Positions 8,983-17,675 of a stretch of DNA of 64,000 nucleotides are shown here, one piece after another (within the stretch, counting starts at the first letter, position 1; the number at the start of each line of letters is the position of its first letter). The stretch comes from Lamellibrachia columna (taxonomy: Eukaryota > Annelida > Polychaeta > Sabellida > Siboglinidae). The DNA lies in assembly GCA_963662155.1 (NCBI GenBank), contig OY759273.1, forward strand, positions 1,267,493 to 1,331,492, given 5' to 3'. The notes beneath the pieces were generated by a model. That model searched no databases. It was given only the letters and a program-made list of their open reading frames with translations, and was not told where the DNA came from. A program made the position numbers and the translations under genes.

Positions 8983-9348
8983 CTAATTCCCGGTCAACAC
9001 CTGACGAAGCAAGGGCAGCAAGACCGAACCCTCCAACGGAGCTAGGAAGGCCGATAGGAAACCTCCGCTCTGTACCTCGCCGATCTGGGGTAACAAGAGG
9101 CGTTTTCTCCGGGCAGCGGTCGTGTTTTTTCGAGCCAACTCGCGTAACTTCGTCCTGTATTTGCCCAATCGTCGCCTCTGTAAAGCGGTCAATGAAATGT
9201 TCTTCGTTAGTATGTTGTAAGCGCACTCGGCTAGTGCGCACAGCAACTTGGCGTCTGCGTTGGCGATGATGGCCTTTTTTATGTTGTTGTTCTTGTATCG
9301 AGCCAGAGTCTGGATGCACAAAATGTGTTTCTTCACGAGCGCAGACAT
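8983..9348 (-). CDS. Small basic conserved virion-type protein with GGF cleavage site
   Basis: The frame is open from 9372, but the start at 9348 (MSALVKKHILCIQTLARY) is preferred because a TATAAAAG box at 9382-9389 would place transcription start just upstream of it. The 121-residue product has a conserved ECAYNILTKNI block and a very basic stretch (RRKRLLLPQ). It then has QSGGF followed by a hydrophobic tail (LSAFLAPLEG). Q-S-G-G-F fits the adenain consensus. Homologous small proteins accompany capsid genes in animal Polintons. The function is unknown; a precursor processed by the element's protease is inferred. Confidence 0.75.
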   Translation of the reverse strand: MSALVKKHILCIQTLARYKNNNIKKAIIANADAKLLCALAECAYNILTKNISLTALQRRRLGKYRTKLRELARKNTTAARRKRLLLPQIGEVQSGGFLSAFLAPLEGSVLLPLLRQVLTGN

Positions 9349-9381
9349 GGTGCGAATGAAGAGACGATCCACGCGTCCGGT

Positions 9382-9389
9382 CTTTTATA
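9382..9389 (-). promoter_or_regulatory. TATA box upstream of the GGF protein gene
   Basis: The minus strand reads TATAAAAG followed by ACCGGACGCG. It overlaps the stop codon of the ATPase gene. It is the clearest TATA box in the late region. Confidence 0.6.
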
Positions 9390-10011
9390 CCTTCGGCAAG
9401 TACACGTACTGCACGTCGTCGTCTGGAAAGATGGCCGTGCGCAGACGCATGTCCTCGGGCGTGTCCTGTTTGAGATCGACCAATAGATAACCGTACGGTA
9501 ACCTCGTGGCATCTTTAAACGCCTCCTGTACGAATTTCACGCGTCCCGGATACATCTGTCGAGCCAAGTGCGACATCTGCGTCGCGTCACGTGGATTCTT
9601 GAACACCACCATGTAGTGAGTGTTAAGACTGATGGTGCGACTCTCTTTGTTTTTAGGAAACAGGTTCTGTATGAGATACAGCACGGACGTGTTCCTGTGT
9701 TGACTTTTTTTAGTAAACAAGGTCGTGACTCGTTCGTTCGTTTCCGCCATGAGATCGTCTATGACGATGAGGTTCCTCGTTGTCGATTCGAACATGGATT
9801 CCGTTGGTAACCCTTCCTCGAATCGCACGTGCGTCAAGTCCGTTGTAGCGTAAGCCTCTTGCCATTCTCCGTAACACCACGTGATCTTTTCGGGAGGTGG
9901 ATCGATCATCGCGGCTGCGTGATGCAACAGACGCGTCACGAACGTGCTCTTACCGCATCCCGTCGGTCCGGCGACGACGCACGTGAAGGGGTGTTTCCAT
10001 CGCGCGTCCAT
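9385..10011 (-). CDS. FtsK/HerA-like genome-packaging ATPase
   Basis: A 208-residue P-loop ATPase of the Polinton/adintovirus packaging family, thought to pump the genome into capsids. Walker A GPTGCGKS spans residues 15-22 and Walker B LIVIDDL spans 81-87, with paired Asp at 85-86. A sensor-like YLIQNLF segment (about 111-117) precedes the conserved SLNTHYMVVFKNPRD block (about 127-141). The frame is intact and of usual length. It lies immediately downstream of the polymerase gene with a 38-bp gap. Confidence 0.93.
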   Translation of the reverse strand: MDARWKHPFTCVVAGPTGCGKSTFVTRLLHHAAAMIDPPPEKITWCYGEWQEAYATTDLTHVRFEEGLPTESMFESTTRNLIVIDDLMAETNERVTTLFTKKSQHRNTSVLYLIQNLFPKNKESRTISLNTHYMVVFKNPRDATQMSHLARQMYPGRVKFVQEAFKDATRLPYGYLLVDLKQDTPEDMRLRTAIFPDDDVQYVYLPKV

Positions 10012-10049
10012 GGTCTGTTATGACAGACCATCGAACCGCGTTGTCTTAT

Positions 10050-13000
10050 CTACACGTCCGTCGGACCCGTGCTCAAACCGTCCTCGTGCACCACACGTTT
10101 GGCGTAGAAGTAGGTGAGAGCCGCTCGTACCTGCACGTACGTCATCACGGCCGATTTATACACCCGAAACCCGCGGTTCTTTCCGCTTCCGCTCCGACGA
10201 CTGGTGAGCACCTCCAGGAACGCCTCCTTGTCGATGGTGTTGTGCCGTTTGCTCAGACCTTTGGTGCTGTACTTGTCGGTGGATCCGAAACAATAGTACG
10301 TCTTGCTGCACAAACCCACGAATCCATCACCCGACCATTCCATCTTGAACAGTCCCGGAGTTCTCTTGTCGAATGCTCGTCGCATCTTGCAGCACTCTTC
10401 ATCTCCAACCCACTGTCTGTCGGCGAGTCGACAGCGCACGTACTCGTCCCGATGAGCGTCGCAACATTCCGACGGGAGCCATTCGGATCGATGACGAAAA
10501 TAATGTTCTCGTAGTGCAGGGGTCACGAGGGCATCGACTGACTCGGCGGCCAAGGCCAAATAAACACTATCCGTATCCATCTCGCAGTATTGGAACAGAG
10601 GACGCTCCACGTATCTGTCGATGAAGTCGTAATAGAACTGCAGCATGCGCATCTTGGCGTACTGCAGAACGAAGAATCCCACGTGTATAGGCAAGGCATA
10701 CGTCACTGTTCTCTTGCTCATCTCTATCTCGTACGCATCGTCGACGACGACGTCGAGTTGTCGGAATCGCCGATTGTTGACCAGGCGCGAAGCCGCCTTC
10801 TCCGTATAGTAGTTGACGTCGCGATGTCGGTCCACGTTGGTGATGGTTTTTCCGTAGCCCGAGTTTCCCAGCAACTTCATGGTGTCCGCGATGATGGCCC
10901 TGTCGCGTCTGGCCTCGGACACGGCATCGCCGAATCGACGGAAGCATGGAATCGGATCGTATTCGACGACCTGATAGACGTGTAACACCTCGAGACCGTG
11001 GTCCAGATACCACCGCAACAGGGGCGTGGCGAGCAGTATCTTATCGCCGTAATAACTGCCCACGAGCATGCGTCTCGGAATCGTCATGATGTTGTGCTCT
11101 TCGGCGTATCGACGCATGAACGGACCGAGATCCTCGCGTACCAGACTGATGTTCTTGAACACGGGCTGCATCTCGGCAAAGTGATCGCGCAGTTCTTCCG
11201 GCACGCAAATGTCGCACTCGATCATGCCGAACACGGTTCCGTCGCGCACGCCTCTCAGGATCTGTTGCTGAGTCTTCGTCCACTGAACGCGTCGACGTCG
11301 TCGTGGAAACGCGGCGTCCAGACACCGTTTTACGTGCGGATCTTGTCTCATCTTTTTCCACTCGCATTCCCACAGCTCGACGACCTTGACGAAGTGACGT
11401 ATGTAGGCGGTGGTCTTTCGGGTCTCGACGAGCAGTTCGGTAATAGTTTTCCCGTTGATGGAATTGACCTCCGCTTGAGTGCACGGACAACCGTGGAAGA
11501 AACAACCTTGGAACTGATAAGCCGTCTTCTTCTCGCTGCACCATCCATCCACTCGATGTTTACCTATCCGTTTCTCTCGTCCGTTGGTCTGATGTTTTAT
11601 GGAAAGTCCCGTACGTTCGGATTCCCACGTCAGCCATTCCGAAGCCATCTGTCCGTACAGCTGAGCCGATTCGGGTCGGAAGTCGTTCTCAAAGCGTCGT
11701 CGCGTGTACCATCCCATGGGCATGTCTTGCATGAGCGACCATAGATACAGCGCGTTCGCGTCGTATCCGACGATCGATCGACACGGATGAGACGCCTCTC
11801 CATACTCGTTTCGACGTAGCGTGGTGATCGCTTTCTCGTGATAGCGGTGAAATATGATCGACGGACCACCGCAAATGTTATCTTTGACGAGATCGTGCAG
11901 ATCTTTGTGTTTCTCGTTGAAGATGGTAAAGTAGGTCTTCTCGGGAAGGTCGTTGAACAGGTACAGCAAGGTCAGACCCGGTACACTGATGCCTTGCTTG
12001 AACATGTCTATTTTACGCTGCTGATAGAAGTCAAACTGTCGGTCGACGGCCTGCAGAAAGGGAACCACGTCCCTGTTGTTATACCAGACGAGAAAGTCGC
12101 GCAACGTCGACATACCGTTGTCGTGCCACGCCTCCTGACAACTGACGTAGTCTTCGTCGGAAATACCTTCGTTCTTCAGTCGACTGAAGAAGGCCTCTTT
12201 CGGAGGTAGAACGGTATCGTCGAGCCGCTCCAGTCGATCCATGTACTCGTACGGGAAATGACCTTTCGTCACCTCGCATCCGTACGCTTTCAGATACTTG
12301 GCGTAACTGAACCCAGGAGCGAGGTAGTTGGTCATGTCTAGGAATTTCAACTGATCCGTCGAAAGACACATGAAAGCGTTGTTGCGCTTGATGACGAAAA
12401 ACGGTCCGCTCTCTTCTTCTTCTTCTTCTTCCTCTTGTCGTCTCTCTTCTCCCTCCTCTGTATTTGCAACGGCCAGGAAGTAGGGCACGAGGAACTGTTT
12501 GACGACATTGAGATCGTACTGACCCGAATTGAACCCGATGACGGGTAACTGACGCATCCATCCATACAGTTGCCACATCAGCTTTTTGTACGGATTTTTT
12601 GTACGTCGACTTTTCTTGTCGTTGGCCGCTCTCGTAGTCTCCTCTTGCTCGTCCCATCGCGTCAATTTTTCCGCGAGCTGGTCCATCACGTTCTCGTACG
12701 AGTCTTTGATGCAGTCGTACGCGGCGTTGCTCATCGATATCAGAATGGCCATCATGTCGATCATCAACTTGTTGGAGTCTCCGTTCGTGACGAGACATGT
12801 CACTCGTTCGTGTCCCGGTACGTTTGAGGCCACGCTGACGCTCAGTGGAACGTGACGCGCGATCCATCGAACCTCGCTGTTGGAGGGAAGGTGTTCGGTG
12901 TCGAACCAACATTCGAAATCAAAAGTGGCTCGGTACGGGTAGTACCGCAACGACTCGTTCACTCGGATGTTCTCGTCGTCCAGTCGTTCGAATATCGACG

Positions 13001-14117
13001 GCGTGGAATGGTACACGCCTCCGGGAAAGACTCGACGTACAGAACCCGTACACGTACTCTCGTGCACGCGTAGGTTCCATGTGCGTTTCCACAACGAGTT
13101 GCATGTTCGACATCTGTACGAGTGACAGTACATGCGTACATCGCTGATGAAGGAGAAATGCGTCTCGTGAAGGTTGAGGTAGAGCGTGGTAGGGTATTTA
13201 CAGATCGATCGACGGATGAGTTCGGCGGTTGGTCGTTCGTCGTCGTCCTCGTTCGGTTTTACGAGACTGTTCACGCACACGTTCGTCTGGAACGTGGTCT
13301 CGACACGGTAGAGGTCTTTCACCGAGACTCCAGCAAATTTCTCCATGGGTACACCGTCTTGAGCATACGTCTCGTACAGCGTCTTCACAGCTGGTTTCAA
13401 CCGACGTACGTCGCATCCCCGTTGTAGGGCCAGACATCGAAAGAGACACAGGTTATCTCTGTACCGTCTGCCGTGAATGGGATCCACTTCCAATCCGACG
13501 ACTGCTTTGTTCTTCTTAATGTAGATCGGAAGGGGTATCATTCCCACGCATCCTATCGGATGATCGATGATGCGATTGACGAAAAAGGTGGCGTTTGTCA
13601 CGAGCTCGCACACCCACGCGGAATCAGGTCTTTGATTGATGGCCCATTGCAAGACGTCGGCTTCTCGGATTCGTTCCAGAAACTCGTCAAAGTCCTTGCT
13701 GTTGGCTATGAGACTGGGTTCGTCCAGGTACCGTCCGCAACAGTTACAAGACGCGTGATAATACCTGTATCGATCCGTGTTCTTGTTCCTCAACACGAAT
13801 GCGTAACTGAGGTTAATCTTGAAGGCGGTGGTCTGTTCCTGGAACACGTTTCTCAACGGTGTTTCTAGAACGGTCGTGTCTAGCGTCGTTAATCTGTAAT
13901 TGTACCTACTCTGGAGAGGGCCTCTCGCCACGCATGTCCTTATGGAGGACCAGTGCTCCCGAACGACGTCTAACAAGTTCGTCGACAGAGCGTCTGGGAA
14001 GGGAAGACGCTCGGGTGGATCAACGGGGTCTTCGTCGGTGATTAGCGGGTGATAAGGTGGTAGTGGTAGTGGTGGTGGTGGTGGTGGTTGTGTTGGTGTG
14101 CACGCGTGTTTGATCAA
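10050..14117 (-). CDS. Protein-primed family B DNA polymerase with N-terminal OTU-like region
   Basis: This frame of 1355 residues replicates the element. Exonuclease motifs are DFECWFD (400-406) and GFNSGQYDLN (528-537). Polymerase motif A is GYDANALYLW (784-793), motif B KLLGNSGYGK (1081-1090) and motif C DTDSVYL (1182-1188). The conserved insertion FQGCFFHGCPC (869-879) is also present. The N-terminal extension carries DNLCLFRCLA (221-230) and LHETHFSFI (316-324), together resembling the Cys and His boxes of OTU cysteine proteases. A C2HC finger follows (336-356). A Pro-rich linker follows Met1, and just upstream in this frame another zinc-finger-like stretch is open but separated from the preceding finger gene by a frame change in a 13-base A tract. 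So the true start is probably in the 14114-14467 frame. Confidence 0.93.
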   Translation of the reverse strand: MIKHACTPTQPPPPPPLPLPPYHPLITDEDPVDPPERLPFPDALSTNLLDVVREHWSSIRTCVARGPLQSRYNYRLTTLDTTVLETPLRNVFQEQTTAFKINLSYAFVLRNKNTDRYRYYHASCNCCGRYLDEPSLIANSKDFDEFLERIREADVLQWAINQRPDSAWVCELVTNATFFVNRIIDHPIGCVGMIPLPIYIKKNKAVVGLEVDPIHGRRYRDNLCLFRCLALQRGCDVRRLKPAVKTLYETYAQDGVPMEKFAGVSVKDLYRVETTFQTNVCVNSLVKPNEDDDERPTAELIRRSICKYPTTLYLNLHETHFSFISDVRMYCHSYRCRTCNSLWKRTWNLRVHESTCTGSVRRVFPGGVYHSTPSIFERLDDENIRVNESLRYYPYRATFDFECWFDTEHLPSNSEVRWIARHVPLSVSVASNVPGHERVTCLVTNGDSNKLMIDMMAILISMSNAAYDCIKDSYENVMDQLAEKLTRWDEQEETTRAANDKKSRRTKNPYKKLMWQLYGWMRQLPVIGFNSGQYDLNVVKQFLVPYFLAVANTEEGEERRQEEEEEEEESGPFFVIKRNNAFMCLSTDQLKFLDMTNYLAPGFSYAKYLKAYGCEVTKGHFPYEYMDRLERLDDTVLPPKEAFFSRLKNEGISDEDYVSCQEAWHDNGMSTLRDFLVWYNNRDVVPFLQAVDRQFDFYQQRKIDMFKQGISVPGLTLLYLFNDLPEKTYFTIFNEKHKDLHDLVKDNICGGPSIIFHRYHEKAITTLRRNEYGEASHPCRSIVGYDANALYLWSLMQDMPMGWYTRRRFENDFRPESAQLYGQMASEWLTWESERTGLSIKHQTNGREKRIGKHRVDGWCSEKKTAYQFQGCFFHGCPCTQAEVNSINGKTITELLVETRKTTAYIRHFVKVVELWECEWKKMRQDPHVKRCLDAAFPRRRRRVQWTKTQQQILRGVRDGTVFGMIECDICVPEELRDHFAEMQPVFKNISLVREDLGPFMRRYAEEHNIMTIPRRMLVGSYYGDKILLATPLLRWYLDHGLEVLHVYQVVEYDPIPCFRRFGDAVSEARRDRAIIADTMKLLGNSGYGKTITNVDRHRDVNYYTEKAASRLVNNRRFRQLDVVVDDAYEIEMSKRTVTYALPIHVGFFVLQYAKMRMLQFYYDFIDRYVERPLFQYCEMDTDSVYLALAAESVDALVTPALREHYFRHRSEWLPSECCDAHRDEYVRCRLADRQWVGDEECCKMRRAFDKRTPGLFKMEWSGDGFVGLCSKTYYCFGSTDKYSTKGLSKRHNTIDKEAFLEVLTSRRSGSGKNRGFRVYKSAVMTYVQVRAALTYFYAKRVVHEDGLSTGPTDV

Positions 14118-14467
14118 GTAGTCACGTCTGTCAAAATTCTTTCCGCATTTAGCACACGTGAATGTCTTGGTCTTTTTTTTTTTTTAAGACGACATGTTGT
14201 ACTTACGTGATGCTGCAGATCGTTCCATCTTTCAAACGTCGCTTCGCATTTACACGAGAATTTCGTTTTCTTCGCACGATCGCCTTGAGAGGGGTCTTCT
14301 AAACGAACACCAGGGGGCGCTATCGAATAAGAATGTTCGTTCTCAGACGGTGACGGGTGACTCTCTAAGTGGCTTCGTAGAGCCGCATACGATTCGAGCG
14401 CGAGTCCGCAGTGACGACATAGATGACGTTTCATGATACCAACGACGTATCTACAACTGACAGACAT
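14114..14467 (-). CDS. C2H2 zinc-finger segment, probable N-terminus of the polymerase
   Basis: The likely start is MKRHLCRHCG (14434). One classical C2H2 finger (CRHCG to SHLESH) is followed by a degenerate second one (CKCEATFERWNDLQHHV). The frame then runs into a 13-nucleotide A tract on the minus strand (14173-14185) and ends at 14114 in unrelated residues. In the polymerase frame the downstream side of the tract encodes another finger (CAKCGKNF). The two parts therefore look like one protein split by a length change in the homopolymer. Alternatives are polymerase slippage, ribosomal frameshifting or a sequencing error. Multi-finger heads on Polinton polymerases fit this. A 5' splice consensus (acgtaagt) lies in the second finger. 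Confidence 0.7.
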   Translation of the reverse strand: MSVSCRYVVGIMKRHLCRHCGLALESYAALRSHLESHPSPSENEHSYSIAPPGVRLEDPSQGDRAKKTKFSCKCEATFERWNDLQHHVSTTCRLKKKKRPRHSRVLNAERILTDVTT

Positions 14468-14503
14468 TGACTCTCGTTATTTATTAAATATCCGAGAGAG
14501 CGT

Positions 14504-14806
14504 TCGTTATGCAAACGACACCAAGACCGTACGGTGGCGACGTCTGATGGACGGACATTCGTTATGCAAACGACACCAAGACCGTACGGTGGCGACCTCA
14601 AACGGACGAACAAACGATATCAAGACCGTACGGTGGCGACGTCTGATGGACGGACATTCGTTATGCAAACGACACCAAGACCGTACGGTGGCGACCTCAA
14701 ACGGACGAACAAACAATATCAAGACCGTACGGTGGCGACGTCTGATGGACGGACATTCGTTATGTAAACGACACCAAGACCGTACGGTGGCGACCTCAAA
14801 CGTGAA
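14504..14806. repeat. 99-bp higher-order repeat with palindromic core upstream of polymerase
   Basis: About three copies of a 99-bp unit, each holding two copies of the 19-bp core aagaccgtacggtggcgac, giving six cores in all. The core includes the palindrome ccgtacgg. The array sits just upstream of the zinc-finger/polymerase start (14434-14467), where a promoter or enhancer is expected. Start, spacing and palindrome suggest a dimeric protein-binding site. Frames through it are by-products. Confidence 0.8.
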
Positions 14807-15454
14807 TGCTAGTTCTGTATTGCTATTACATCGACGCAAAGCGGGTATGTTCTCCAGAATTGCTTTGGGAAAACAAGCGGTACATTTCGCAGGGAGTTAA
14901 GGCGAATATTGCACTTTCGTGAAACGGAAACGGTTTAATACAGTCATTTATTGAGGATTGACTCTACTGCGAGTTCCTTCGCCTAGAGGCGACTCACACG
15001 AAGGCGATATCGAACGAACTGCGAGTTCCTTTCGTTAAACATAATTCCTTCGGAGGTTTCTTTACGATAAAGAGGACTGACAGCTCGCACTATATATATA
15101 TAATTCTTTACGAGGGATGATAAAGAGTCTACGAAGAATTTCTACGACGACAACACGCATCATATTTTGTTTCATTTTTTATTATGTTGTAATAATGTCA
15201 TACATATACGATTCGACTTATAGATGATGATGATGATAATGCTGGGTTTATGGATCTTTATGATCTCGACAGTGACCCCTAGCTTACGATCTGTTATCGA
15301 TACGGCAGTGGCTAGTATATGAATAACTTGTGGGCTGTTAACCACGACAGAGGTTAGGTAATGTTGATGATTATAAGTCTTTTCCGCAGAGATGTATATA
15401 TATATATATATATATAACAACATAACAAAAAACAATATATTCACGAATTTTCAT
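14807..15454. other. Intergenic stretch: polyA signal, hairpins, (TA)n
   Basis: There is no domain-bearing frame. A minus-strand AATAAA at about 14946-14951 could end transcripts from the rightward-lying early gene. Short inverted motifs (ttcgcctagaggcga near 14978) and a TA microsatellite (about 15393-15416) are present. Confidence 0.5.
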
Positions 15455-15735
15455 TTCTACAGAAACGGTTATATTCAATGTTCGTTTCTACAAAGTACGT
15501 TTCTACAACGGTTATAATGTTCGTTTCTACAACGGTTATGTTTCTACAACGGTTATAATGTTCGTTTCTACAACGGTTATAATGTTCGTTTCTACAACGG
15601 TTATAATGTTCGTTTCTACAACGGTTATGTTTCTACAACGGTTATAATGTTCGTTTCTACAAAGTTCGTTTCTACAACGGTTATAATGTTCGTTTCTACA
15701 ACGGTTATAATGTTCGTTTCTACAGCGGTTGTATT
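15455..15735. repeat. 24-bp/16-bp minisatellite next to early-gene 3' end
   Basis: Tandem copies of gttcgtttctacaacggtta with an optional taat spacer, about 11 copies. It starts only a few bases past the stop codon (15742) of the spliced acidic gene, so it probably forms its 3' untranslated region. Confidence 0.85.
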
Positions 15736-15741
15736 CAATGT

Positions 15742-16938
15742 TCATTTCGATTCCGACTGAAGGTGTCGGCGAACCTCCTTCTGCCAATCCGGCGATGTTA
15801 TAGCGACGGCTACGTCCTGGCACACGTTGTAAGTTGCCGTCTCGAGCGACAAACGACTGTTTTGACGTTCGAGCGTGATCTTGCGACCTATTACCTCTTC
15901 GAGGATGACATCGCAGACCTCCTGCGTCATGTCTTCGTTTGGCGTACGTGGCTTAAACACAGCCGGGGTGTCGTGCGGTGACACAATAACGGTGGTGTCG
16001 GGCAGAACGAACAATACCGGCATCTCGCTCTCCGATGAATCGGAGTCGTCGTCTTCCGGTTGCGTTAGAGGGCATCCCTCCGGCTGCGGCGACGAAGGCG
16101 ATGAAGTCGTCGATCTCTCTATCGGGTCTTTATCTCCCGGTTGGATGATTGCTGGCACTTCCACCGCCGGTCTCGCGAAGGCCTCCATCCTTCTCACGTC
16201 ATCGCGCTTCTCGGATGCCGTCATTCGCATGCGCGATCTCTTTGTCATCGGCGCTATCCACTTCGGCGTTGCAAAGACGGCTTCGTCGTCGCTCGATGCC
16301 GTCCTCTTGTACGCGTCTCTGATACGCTGCAAACCACTCTATTGAACAGAAAAAGATTAGTACATATGCGCGCTATATTGTGCATGTGAACCGTATTGTT
16401 CAATTAATAGCTCTCTCACCTTATCTTTCACTTGATGTCGCCACTGTATACTATTACACGTTGACATTACTTCTATACCTATCCAACTCACGACATGCAA
16501 GATCGTGCTGTCTGAAGGCATATCGCTCTCTGAATCTAAATTCGCTATACGAGCCATCTCAGCGCACGCGTATTCCACAGCGGCTTTCTCTACAGCCAGG
16601 TTAAATTGTTGTTCGTTATACATACTTTCGGCGCGATTGGCTATTCCATCTATTCGACGCACCATTTCCATACAGCTATCGCTGCCGTCGTCGTCGTCGC
16701 TGCCGCCGTTGCCACCGCTGCTTACTACTATACCAGCGGGTCTGCCCCCCTCCTCCGTCTTGTCGTCGTCGTCTGTTATCACAACGAGTGAGTCCGATAT
16801 CGAAGAAGAAGAAGAGAATAAATGATTGCAACTATTATCCTCTAACCACTTCCTCACCTTTTTTTTCCGTCGACAGCGGCGGCAGTAGCAGTGGCAGGCG
16901 CATCGACGACAGCGGTTGCAGCTTCGTTCTGTCAACAA
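15742..16938 (-). CDS. Spliced acidic early-type protein, unknown function (two or more exons)
   Basis: Two adjacent minus-strand frames (16938-16420 and 16338-15742) are best read as one gene joined by an 81-bp intron (16339-16419). The donor is AAG/gtgaga. A perfect TACTAAT branch site lies 16 bases before ttcaatag/AG, and phase is kept (0). The first exon has a Cys/Arg-rich start (CNRCRRCACHCYCRRCRR, no ATG upstream), then Asp- and Ser-rich tracts. MEMVRRIDGI (about 16680) is a good alternative start. Both halves contain a W-x3-V-x3-L helix (QWRHQVKDKV; DWQKEVRRHL). The second exon is rich in Ser, Asp and Pro. I do not recognise a family. Acidic and low-complexity composition beside an RPA-like gene suggests a regulatory early protein, but this is inference. 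An additional upstream exon is possible. Confidence 0.65.
16339..16419 (-). other. Predicted 81-bp intron
   Basis: GT donor after AAG at 16419-16418, AG acceptor at 16340-16339, branch sequence TACTAAT and a short T-rich tract. It removes an in-frame stop and keeps phase 0. Confidence 0.75.
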
Positions 16939-16940
16939 AG

Positions 16941-17402
16941 TTACATATTTATGATATTAATCTCCTCCGCAATGTAATTTACGTACTCTCCGGTCACGCG
17001 TTTCCTGATGACAACCGTGACCTGGCTGCCTCGCAGTGTCGACATCGACTCGTAGCGTTGTTCGTCCGTCTCCAGCTGCACGTAATCGTTTGCTGTGAAA
17101 CCTAGAATTTTGACGACATTTGCGTCAAAACAAGTACACCAGCACTCGCACCCGATACTGTCTGACAGCAGTACGCGCAGAGCGAATCTGTTCACATGCT
17201 CACGCTGGTAGCCGTGCACTGCGCAGACGTGGTTGGTGAGTCGTTTGGGACATTTAGTACAAGCCCTGTAAAACACGTATTTATTTTGAACGCCGAGGGC
17301 CGTTACTGTTAAAGGCTGTGCAAACACATACCGACCACCGCTTACCTCGCATTGTAACTTCGTCAAAGTCATGTCGACGCAGATCGGGTTTGAGGCAGTC
17401 AT
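16941..17402 (-). CDS. RPA70-like OB-fold ssDNA-binding protein with zinc ribbon
   Basis: The frame is open from 17480; the Met at 17402 (MTASNPICVDMTLTKL) fits a TATATAAA-type box at about 17463-17472. The 153-residue product resembles the C-terminal DNA-binding domain of RPA1. A zinc ribbon ACTKCPKRLTNHVCAVHG (C-x2-C-x7-C-x2-H) is set in an OB-fold. It is followed by FALRVLLSDSIGCECWCTCF and then VVKILGFTANDYVQLETDE, matching the family's strand-turn-strand and GMSADE-type helix. The expected role is coating single strands during protein-primed replication, possibly acting with the polymerase encoded downstream. I regard the fold assignment as good but not proven. An apparent GT-AG pair inside (about 17346-17267) would cause an immediate stop and is rejected. 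Confidence 0.72.
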   Translation of the reverse strand: MTASNPICVDMTLTKLQCEVSGGRYVFAQPLTVTALGVQNKYVFYRACTKCPKRLTNHVCAVHGYQREHVNRFALRVLLSDSIGCECWCTCFDANVVKILGFTANDYVQLETDEQRYESMSTLRGSQVTVVIRKRVTGEYVNYIAEEINIINM

Positions 17403-17460
17403 CTTTGAAGTCGAGTAGAATCGCTTGAAAACAATTGTGATGACTGGGCTAGTACTGCTG

Positions 17461-17472
17461 TGTTTATATAGG
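17461..17472 (-). promoter_or_regulatory. TATA box for the RPA-like gene
   Basis: The minus strand reads cctatataaaca about 60 bp before the chosen start codon at 17402, a good distance for a start site near 17435. Confidence 0.65.
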
Positions 17473-17496
17473 CCTCTCACCGGCTGTTGACAGCGC

Positions 17497-17675
17497 TATT
17501 GCGAAACAACGCGTGATGCTTTCACCGGTACAAACGAGTTCGGACTGGTTCTGGTGTTTTTGCTATTGCGAAACAGCGCGTGATGCTGGAATCGGGTTGC
17601 AAGTCGCGTGATGCTTTCCCCAGTGCAAACGAGTTTGGACCGGTTCTCCCGATGCCTGGTTGCAATCTCGCATCC
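17497..17675. repeat. Short direct repeats between RPA-like and NADAR genes
   Basis: gctattgcgaaaca-cgcgtgatgct occurs twice (about 17500 and 17560). A related gcgtgatgctttcc-cagtgcaaacgagttt block occurs near 17510 and 17608. The array overlaps the C-terminal tail of the NADAR frame, suggesting that the tail arose from repeat growth. It may also hold control sites for the RPA-like gene. Confidence 0.7.

Noticed and set aside
10567..11013. Alternative frames inside the polymerase gene
   Set aside because: Shadows of the polymerase frame; the catalytic motifs are in the 10050-14117 frame.
17267..17346. GT-AG intron within the RPA-like gene
   Set aside because: Donor and acceptor look good (80 bp) but removal is out of phase and gives a stop within a few codons, whereas the unspliced frame matches the zinc ribbon and OB-fold.
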